Source: Desulfatibacillum sp. (GTDB lineage: Bacteria > Desulfobacterota > Desulfobacteria > Desulfobacterales > SpSt-501). Taken from it: a DNA stretch of 64,000 nt. The stretch lies in the NCBI GenBank assembly GCA_020725555.1, contig DYEU01000003.1, positions 1-64,000 of the forward strand. The letters run 5' to 3'. Under the pieces are notes generated by a model, which saw only the letters and a program-made list of their open reading frames with translations, was not told where the DNA came from and made no database searches. Shown here in pieces: positions 49,829 to 56,900 of this stretch. The stretch's first letter is position 1. Each line of letters begins with the position of its first letter. A program made the position numbers and the translations under genes.

Positions 49829-50449
49829 GTGATCATCCGCCAGATCGCAACCGGGGACATGGCGAATTTTTCCTACTTGGTCGGCTGCGAGGCGACGGGC
49901 GAGGCCTTGGCGATCGATCCCGGCTTCGATATCGAGCCCCTGCTCGAGGAGGCCCGCGCGGCAGGGTTGAACATCACGACCATCGTGAACACCCACGGCC
50001 ACCCGGATCACTGTGCCGGAAGCGGCGAGCTGAAGCGGCTGACCGGCGCCCCCATCTTCATGCATGCCGCGGACGCCTCCTCCCGGATTCCGGCCGACCG
50101 CCTCTTCAACGGCGACGACGAGTTCCGGGTGGGGCGGATCGTCTTCCGCGTCCTGCACACCCCGGGGCACACGCCGGGCGGGATCTGCCTCTACGCCGAG
50201 GGCCATCTCTTCACCGGCGACACCCTGTTCGTCGGGGACAGCGGCCGGACCGACTTGCCCGGAGGACACCGGCCGACTCTTGCGGCCTCGATCAGGCGCC
50301 TGATGACGCTCCCCGACGACACCGTGGTCTGGCCCGGCCACGATTACGGCCCGACGGCCTCCTCGACCATCGGCTGGGAAAAGCGGAACAACGTAAACGC
50401 CAAGGAATACGGCTACTTCGTCGATCCCTTGACCGACCCTCCCGCCTGA
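49829..50449 (+). CDS. Metallo-beta-lactamase-fold hydrolase (glyoxalase II / persulfide dioxygenase-like)
   Basis: 206 residues from the GTG at 49829, with AAGGAG seven to eight bases upstream. The zinc/iron ligands are complete: NTHGHPDHCAGSG (HxHxDH), HTPGHTPGGICLY, GDTLFVGDSGRTDLPGG and WPGHDYGPTASS. The size and the FVGDSGRTDLPGG motif resemble the GloB-like and persulfide-dioxygenase families rather than true lactamases. The substrate is probably a thioester or persulfide, but that is inference. It is a single gene with its own promoter. Confidence 0.93.
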   Translation: MIIRQIATGDMANFSYLVGCEATGEALAIDPGFDIEPLLEEARAAGLNITTIVNTHGHPDHCAGSGELKRLTGAPIFMHAADASSRIPADRLFNGDDEFRVGRIVFRVLHTPGHTPGGICLYAEGHLFTGDTLFVGDSGRTDLPGGHRPTLAASIRRLMTLPDDTVVWPGHDYGPTASSTIGWEKRNNVNAKEYGYFVDPLTDPPA

Positions 50450-50607
50450 GCTGCACTGTCCCCCCCCGTTGTCCACGGGATACGCCGCGCCGCATCACGG
50501 CGGGAAAGGCGCTCAGACCCGCCCCCCGGGTAACCGCTTTCGCGGCTTGCCCCGTCTAACCGGACCAGATGGGTGCCATGAACCCCCCAGACCCGTGGAG
50601 AAAGTCG

Positions 50608-52593
50608 ATGTCACCCCGCTTGGCTCTTTCGCTCTGGATCGCGCTCGCCTTGGCTCTCGCCGCGCCTGCCGCCCGGTCTCAGCCCGCCGATCTCGCGGGA
50701 GAGGAGGAATTCGGACCCGTTCCGCCGCGCCTTGCCTGGCTTGACGGAGACGTCAGCCTCGAGCGCGGGGGGGCCGCCGCAGCCCAGCCCGCCGTGGTCA
50801 ACATACCCCTTGCGCCGGGGGATCTCCTCCGCAGCGGCTCGCGCAGTTCCTTTGAGCTCCAGATCGGGCCGAAAGCCTTCGCTCGCGGCTGGTCGAACAC
50901 GGCCCTCGTGCTCGAACGCCGCGAACGGGACGGGCTCGCGTTCGGTCTGCTCGAGGGGGATCTCGCCCTGGACATCCGCCAAACGGCGGCCGAGGGAGGA
51001 GTCGAAATCCTCGCCGGCGGCCTCTCGACCGTGATCCGGCAGGCCGGGTATTACCGGGTCACGGCCGCCCCGGAGAAAATCGTCCTCCAGGTGCGCCGCG
51101 GGGGCCTGGCGGCGCTCACCCTTCCCGGCGGCGGGCGTATCGAGGTCTTCTCCGGCCGAGAGTTCACGCTCGACCCCAGGCCCGGGGGTTCCTTCGCCAC
51201 CGTGGCCGTCCCTGCGGCCGATGCCTGGGATGATTGGAACATCGCCCGCACGGATGACCTCGTCCGCAGCGAAAGCGAACGCTACGTCGCCTCCGATCTC
51301 TACGGGACACGGGAGCTCGACCGGTACGGCTACTGGCGCGAGGTCCCGGAGTACGGCCCCGTCTGGACCCCTTATTACGTCCCCCCGGCATGGGTCCCTT
51401 ACAGCACGGGTTTCTGGGTCCACGACCCCTATTACGGCTGGACTTGGGTCGACACCCAACCCTGGGGCTGGGCCCCCTTTCACTACGGGCGCTGGGTGCG
51501 AGTGCACGGTCGCTGGTGCTGGGCCCCCGGGCCGCGCATCGTCCGGCCCGTCTATGCCCCTGCCCTCGTCGTCTTCGCCGCGAGCTCTTCCGGGAGCTTT
51601 CTCTTCAGCCTGAACGGGCCGCCGCAGGCCTGGGTCGCCCTCGGCTGGGGAGAACCCTGCGTCCCCTGGTGGGGCCGGCCGGAATTCAGGCGCCCCTGGT
51701 GGGGCGGCTGGGGCGGCCCCCGGATCGTGAACCATGTGGTCGTGAAACACACGACCGTCGTGCACGTCCACCACCTGCGCTCCTTCGAGCACGCGCGCAC
51801 CCATCAGGCCGTGGTCAAGGCCCGCGAAGACCACTTCGCCCGCGGACGATTCGACCACGGCCGCTTCGCGGGTCGGCATGACGCCGGAGGCCGCCACCCG
51901 ACTTGGGGCGGTGACCGGCTTGAGCGCCCGATGCGCGTTGTCGGTGAGGAGCGAAACCGGCCTTCCATGGGGGAGGCCCACAGGCCGCAACGGGAAGAGG
52001 AGCGGCCCAAGGAGGTCCGCACGCCGATCAGCGAGGCCGAGCGCACCTCCCAGGACCGGCAGGCGCCCGCGCCCCGCCGGGAACCGGGAGCCCCCCGCCG
52101 CTTCCAGGCAGAAGATTCGGCCGGCCCGCGGCAGACCCCATTGACCGTGCCGCAGGAGGGAACCCGCGAGCCCTCCCGCCATCCGCAGCGCGAGGTCCGC
52201 ACACCGATCAGCGAGGCCGAGCGCACCTTCCAGGACCGGCAGGTGCCTGTGCCCAACCGCGATCCGGGGCCTGCGCCACGCCCCCAGCCGCTGCCGGGGT
52301 TTCATCGGGAGCCCTCCCCGGCCCCGCGCCTTCAGAACGAGCCTCCGGCCGGCCCGCGGCAGACCTCATTGACCGTGCCGCAGGAGAGGGCCCGCGAGCC
52401 CCGCCGCTATCTGCAGCGCGAGGCCGCGCCCGCCGCATCGCCGCCCGCCGTTTCCACGCTTCGCGGCGAGCAGCCCCGGGCCGGGTGGCGCTCACCAGGG
52501 CCTGCGAGAACCCCTCAATCCGAGGCTTTCTCCAGGGAGGCGGGCGCCGAGAGCCTGAGAAGAATTCCCGCGCGGCAGAAAGGGTGGGATTGA
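50608..52593 (+). CDS. Exported FecR-like/DUF6600 protein with Pro/Arg-rich repeat tail
   Basis: 661 residues from the ATG at 50608, chosen because GGAGA lies seven bases upstream; ATGs at 50569 and 50578 are alternatives. A signal peptide (LALSLWIALALALAAPAARS) is followed by a FecR-like barrel (PPRLAWLDGDVSLERGG, PLAPGDLLRSGSRSSFELQI). The aromatic DUF6600-type region has repeated YW/W-W motifs (YGYWREVPEYGPVWTPYY, GYWxWVDTQPWGWAPFHYGRW pattern). The last 250 residues are disordered, rich in Pro, Arg and Glu, with two direct-repeat families. It is probably periplasmic or surface-exposed; the role is unknown. The polyproline tail may need EF-P. Confidence 0.82.
   Translation: MSPRLALSLWIALALALAAPAARSQPADLAGEEEFGPVPPRLAWLDGDVSLERGGAAAAQPAVVNIPLAPGDLLRSGSRSSFELQIGPKAFARGWSNTALVLERRERDGLAFGLLEGDLALDIRQTAAEGGVEILAGGLSTVIRQAGYYRVTAAPEKIVLQVRRGGLAALTLPGGGRIEVFSGREFTLDPRPGGSFATVAVPAADAWDDWNIARTDDLVRSESERYVASDLYGTRELDRYGYWREVPEYGPVWTPYYVPPAWVPYSTGFWVHDPYYGWTWVDTQPWGWAPFHYGRWVRVHGRWCWAPGPRIVRPVYAPALVVFAASSSGSFLFSLNGPPQAWVALGWGEPCVPWWGRPEFRRPWWGGWGGPRIVNHVVVKHTTVVHVHHLRSFEHARTHQAVVKAREDHFARGRFDHGRFAGRHDAGGRHPTWGGDRLERPMRVVGEERNRPSMGEAHRPQREEERPKEVRTPISEAERTSQDRQAPAPRREPGAPRRFQAEDSAGPRQTPLTVPQEGTREPSRHPQREVRTPISEAERTFQDRQVPVPNRDPGPAPRPQPLPGFHREPSPAPRLQNEPPAGPRQTSLTVPQERAREPRRYLQREAAPAASPPAVSTLRGEQPRAGWRSPGPARTPQSEAFSREAGAESLRRIPARQKGWD
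52012..52386 (+). repeat. Interleaved direct repeats in the DUF6600 gene
   Basis: A 52-base unit recurs at 52012-52063 and 52192-52243 with two mismatches (encoding EVRTPISEAERT). A 38-base unit recurs at 52121-52158 and 52349-52386 with one mismatch (encoding GPRQTPLTVPQE). The order A-B-A-B shows duplication of a larger module, and near-identity at the DNA level means it is recent. Confidence 0.85.
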
Positions 52594-52623
52594 CGCCCGA
52601 GAACGCGTCAAGTTGCGGCAACG

Positions 52624-52660
52624 GGTGTAAAATGGCGTAAAATGATGTAAAAGCTAGAAT
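52624..52660 (+). promoter_or_regulatory. Triple 10-base direct repeat abutting a TAGAAT -10 box
   Basis: Three head-to-tail units GGTGTAAAAT, GGCGTAAAAT and GATGTAAAAG occupy 52624-52653 with exactly 10-base periodicity. Two bases later comes TAGAAT (52655-52660), a 5/6 match to the -10 box, without a good -35. A second, weak option is TTGACC at 52668. The layout is that of an activator-dependent promoter driving the exported PASTA-protein gene and the RHS gene. Confidence 0.55.
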
Positions 52661-52725
52661 TTTTCTGTTGACCCGGCCGATTCCTCTCTGCTACGGGGCC
52701 CGCTGTCCCAGAGCGGAGGCGGGCC

Positions 52726-53907
52726 ATGGAGAGGAAAAGGGATTCCTTACTTTTCCTTGTTTCCTTTTCCGTTGCGCTTTCCTTTCTCGCCCTCGCCTTC
52801 CAGGCCGCATTCGACTACCCCCGGCCTGCCCCAACAGCATTCTCGCGCCCCCAGCCGACCGACCGGATCGATGCAACCCCAAACCTGAAGGAGGCATCCG
52901 AGCCCCGGCCGCCGCGTCCCCCGGCCCATGGGACAATGGGGATGGCGTCGGAGAGGAAATACGAATCGGGGTACTCCGGCGGCAAGGAAAACATCCTTCC
53001 GGCAAGAGGAAAGAAAGCCCCTGCCGTCGGGGAGGAAACGCCTGTAGAGGCGGCGAAGCCGGGCGAAACCGCTTCCGCCGCCTCGCCGCCGGAGGAAAGG
53101 GGAAATAAGCCACCCGGTCGGCTCTTGCACGATCAAGGCCCCGGGATCGGCCCATCCGGGCGCCTGCGCCGATCCCCCCTCATCGCCCGGCCTGGGGAAG
53201 ACCTCCGGGTACGCCCGGGCCAGGAAGTCATCCTCGACGGGAGACCGTCCTCTCCGGAGGGCGATCCCGGCCGGCTCGTCTACAGCTGGCGCCTGCTCGA
53301 GCGCCCCCGCGGCAGCGAGACCGGGATCCCCGACCCGCAAAGCGGCCGCACCCTGCTGGTTCCCGATCGGCCCGGCCTCTATGCGGTGGAGCTTCGCATC
53401 CGCGAGGGCAAAGAGGGGCAGGAGGGGGAAGAAGAACTTCCCCGGCACATCGTCATCACGGCCGAAGGCTCCCCCGCCGCCGTGCCCGATGTGACCGGTC
53501 TTCCCCTCGAAGAGGCGCGGCGGCGGCTCGAAGAGGCGGGAATCGGTCTCGAGCGGATCTCGGTTCGGGCGGGCACCGGCGAACCCGACGGCCGGGTGCT
53601 CGCCCAGGATCCCCCAGCCGGCTCGGTGCTTGCGGCGACGATTGCGGCCCGCCTCGTGATCGCCCTTTCCCCGCAGGCCGACACCGACCTTGACGGACTC
53701 GCCGATGCCTGGGAGTACGAGATGTTCGGAAACCTCGACCAGGACGCCTCAGGCGACGCGGACGGCGACGGTTTCAGCAACCTTCAGGAATTCCGCAGTG
53801 GCACGCACCCCGGGGATCACCGCGAAGCGCCCGTGTCCGCGGCCAACCTCTTCGAGTACGACCGCTACGGCAGACTCGTCTTCAAACAGATCGCGCTCGA
53901 GCCATGA
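52726..53907 (+). CDS. Exported PKD-like/PASTA/EF-hand protein coupled to the RHS toxin
   Basis: 393 residues. GGAGG lies seven bases before the ATG. An N-terminal signal or anchor helix (SLLFLVSFSVALSFLALAFQ) is followed by a low-complexity linker to about 135. A PKD-like beta domain comes next (PGQEVILDGRPSSPEGDPG ... PGLYAVELRI), then one PASTA domain (VPDVTGLPLEEARRRLEEAGI). Two calcium-type loops (DTDLDGLADAWE, DADGDGFSNLQEF) follow. The final FEYDRYGRLVFKQIAL looks like a single RHS YD repeat. The stop overlaps the RHS gene start (ATGA), so the two are made together. It may anchor, fold or present the RHS protein at the envelope. Confidence 0.82.
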   Translation: MERKRDSLLFLVSFSVALSFLALAFQAAFDYPRPAPTAFSRPQPTDRIDATPNLKEASEPRPPRPPAHGTMGMASERKYESGYSGGKENILPARGKKAPAVGEETPVEAAKPGETASAASPPEERGNKPPGRLLHDQGPGIGPSGRLRRSPLIARPGEDLRVRPGQEVILDGRPSSPEGDPGRLVYSWRLLERPRGSETGIPDPQSGRTLLVPDRPGLYAVELRIREGKEGQEGEEELPRHIVITAEGSPAAVPDVTGLPLEEARRRLEEAGIGLERISVRAGTGEPDGRVLAQDPPAGSVLAATIAARLVIALSPQADTDLDGLADAWEYEMFGNLDQDASGDADGDGFSNLQEFRSGTHPGDHREAPVSAANLFEYDRYGRLVFKQIALEP

Positions 53908-56900
53908 AGCGAAAGAGAAGGCGCTCCGTCCGGAGCCTTGCCGCGGTGTTCGGGCTGTTCGTTCTGGGCTTTCTCCCCGGCGGCCTCGAGGCCCTGGAAG
54001 AGGCTCCCTACGACCCCGCCATTCTTCCGCCGGAGACGATCGCTCCCCCGCTGCCGCGCCTCGAGCCGGCCCCCCTCGCCAACAGCGGGGCCCTCGAGCT
54101 GAAATTCGCCATCCCCCTACCGCCGGGCAGAAAAGGAATGGCCCCCGAACTCGGCCTGGCCTACCGCAGCGGGGCGGGAAACGGGATGCTGGGCGTGGGC
54201 TGGCAGCTTGCGCTCGGGTCGATCCGCCGCTCGACCCGCAACGGCCTGGACTTTCGCGGGGTCCGCTTCGAACACGACGCCGGCGAGCTCGTCCCCCGGC
54301 CCGACTGGGGCACGGGCTTCTACGGAGCCAAGCGGGAGGCCGAGTTCCGCAAGTATCGCTTTCTATCGGACCGCCGGGGCTGGGAGGTGACGGATCGCGA
54401 GGGCCGCCGCTGGTTCTTCGGCGGCAGCGCCGAGTCGCGGCTTGAAAACGAACACGGCGTCTTCGAGTGGCTGCTCGACCGGGTCGAGGACGTAAACGGC
54501 AACTGGTACCGCATCCGTTACAGCCGGGAGGAGGGGCAGCCCTACCCCCTCGAGATTCTCTATACCGGCCACGACCGCCTGGCCCCGGCCCACCGCGTGC
54601 AGTTCGGGTACGGCAACCGCCCCGATCCGCTCGAATCCTACGAAAGCCGCGGCCGGGTCGTCATGGCGAAGAGGCTCGAATCCCTGCGCGTGACGGCAAA
54701 CGGCCAGCCGGCGCGCCTGTTTCAGTTTGTCTACGAAACCGGCCGCTCGGGCCGCTCGCGGCTCAAGGAAATCCGCGGGGACCCTCTCCCGCCCGTGCGC
54801 TTCGTCTACCAGGAGGGGGGCGACGGGAGCTTCCGGCCGTCAGCGAAAACGCCGACGGCCGGGGCGAACGCGGCAGGCTTTGTCTTTTTCGGCGCGGCCG
54901 ACGGCGACGGCTTTCCCGACCTCTTCAAGTTCGAGTCGCGGGGGTTCAGCCCCGAGGTCCATGTCTATCTGGCCGACGGCGCCGGAGGGTTCCGCGGCAA
55001 AACGACGACACGCCTCGAAGGGGATGCCAACACGGCCGGGTTCATTCATGTCGCCGACTTCGACGGCGACGGCCTCGCGGACATCCTCAAAGTCCAGGAG
55101 CGGGGGGCTCAGGGGACAGTCTTCTTTCACCGCGGCGCCGGCAACGGCTCCTTCGCCCGGGGGGTGCGCACCGATCTCGGGGGAGCCAACGATCCCGGCA
55201 GGATCCTCGTCGGCGATGTGCTTGGGCAGGACGGGCGCCTCGAGCTGGTCCGGCTCGAGACGCGCTGGGGGCTGGTCAGCGTCCATCGCCTGCTCGAAAC
55301 GGGTCGCTTCGACGGCGGCGTGAGGACCAACCTCGCCGCCGTTCTCGACACCGGCCACGTCTTTCTCATGGATGCAAACGGCGACCGCCGCGAGGACCTC
55401 GTGCGCACGGGAACCTCTTCGCTCGTTTTCGTTCACCTCGCGCAGGCGGACGGGACCTTCGGGCCGGCGGTGGTGACCGATCTGAAAAACGGCCCGAACG
55501 ACCGGGGATCGCTTCTCGTCGGGGACTTCAATGGCGACGGGCTGCCGGACCTGCTCAAGGTGCATCGGCTCTCCTGCCGGGTGAGCGTCCACCACTCGCT
55601 CGGGACCGGGGGCTTCGCGCCCGGCATCGAAACCGACCTCAAGGGGGCCACGATCGACGCCGGCCGGATCCGCGTCGCCGACGTGAACGGCGACGGCCGG
55701 GCGGACATCGTGCTCGACACCTTCAATTCCAACTCCGTGTCCTGCCACCTGGCCACGCACGGGGGGACCTTTCTGCCGGCCGTGCGTTCGCTTCTTCCGG
55801 GAGGCCCCCCCTTGAAGGGCTTTCTCACCCCGGTGAACGCGGACGGAAGCGGCGGGGCCGACCTCACCCTGCGGGATTCGTACGGAGGCTTCACAACGCT
55901 CCTCTCCGCCCCCGAGGACCCGGACTTGCTCGTCGGGTTCGAAAACGGCTTTGGCAGGATTACCCGCTTCCGCTACGGGACTTCCGCGGAGGCCGAGCAC
56001 CCCTACCTCCCCTTCCCCCGGACGACGATCGCCGCCATCGAAACGAGCGACGGAAACGGCCTCACCTTCGCGCAGGAATACGACTACGGCGGCGGCTGGT
56101 ACGACCGGGAACGGGGCGAGTTCCGCGGGTTCTCCCGCCTGGAGGAAACCCGGCCTGACGGAAGCCTCCTTGAAACCGAGTACCACCAGGACGAATACCG
56201 CGCAGGCAAAGAGATCCGCAGGGTGAAGCGCGACCCGGGCAGGGCGCTTCTTGCGCGCACGGCCATGGCCTGGGCGGCGGAGCCCCTGGCAGGCGAGGCG
56301 CGCTTCGTCAGGCTGGCGGCGAAAACCGAGGAGCGCTTTTTCGAACCCACCGTCGTTTCCCGCTGGGAGTTCGAGCACAGCAGCCTGCATGGCGGTCTCA
56401 CCCGATTGCGCCGCACGGGGAGCGAAGCGGAGGAGACGACGGCCGCGTATGCCCACCGCAACGTCGGCTTCTGGAACTGGCGCATCGAGGAAGAGATGCT
56501 GAGCGGCGCAGGCGGAACCGTCGTTCGGCGCACGCGCTACAGCTACGACAGCCGCGGAAACGTAACGACCGAAGAGCGCATCAACGAAACCGGACCCGCT
56601 AGCCGGGTCATCCGGCACTACGACCCTTTTGGCAACCCGGTCGAAACGGTCGATGGGCGCGGCCACACGACCCGCTACGAGTACGACCCGGCGACGGCGA
56701 CCTTTCCGGTCCGCATCGTGCTGCCGCGGACCGGCTCAGCCGACCATGTGTGGAAAGTCCCCCGTTTGGACTACCGCATCGGCAAGGCCTCGGTCCTGGA
56801 GGATGAGAACGGCAACCGCACGCTCTTCGAGTATGACGCCGCAGGCCGCCTCCTGCGCGCGGATTTCCCGGACGGAGGCCGGAAAATCCTCTCCTACCGC

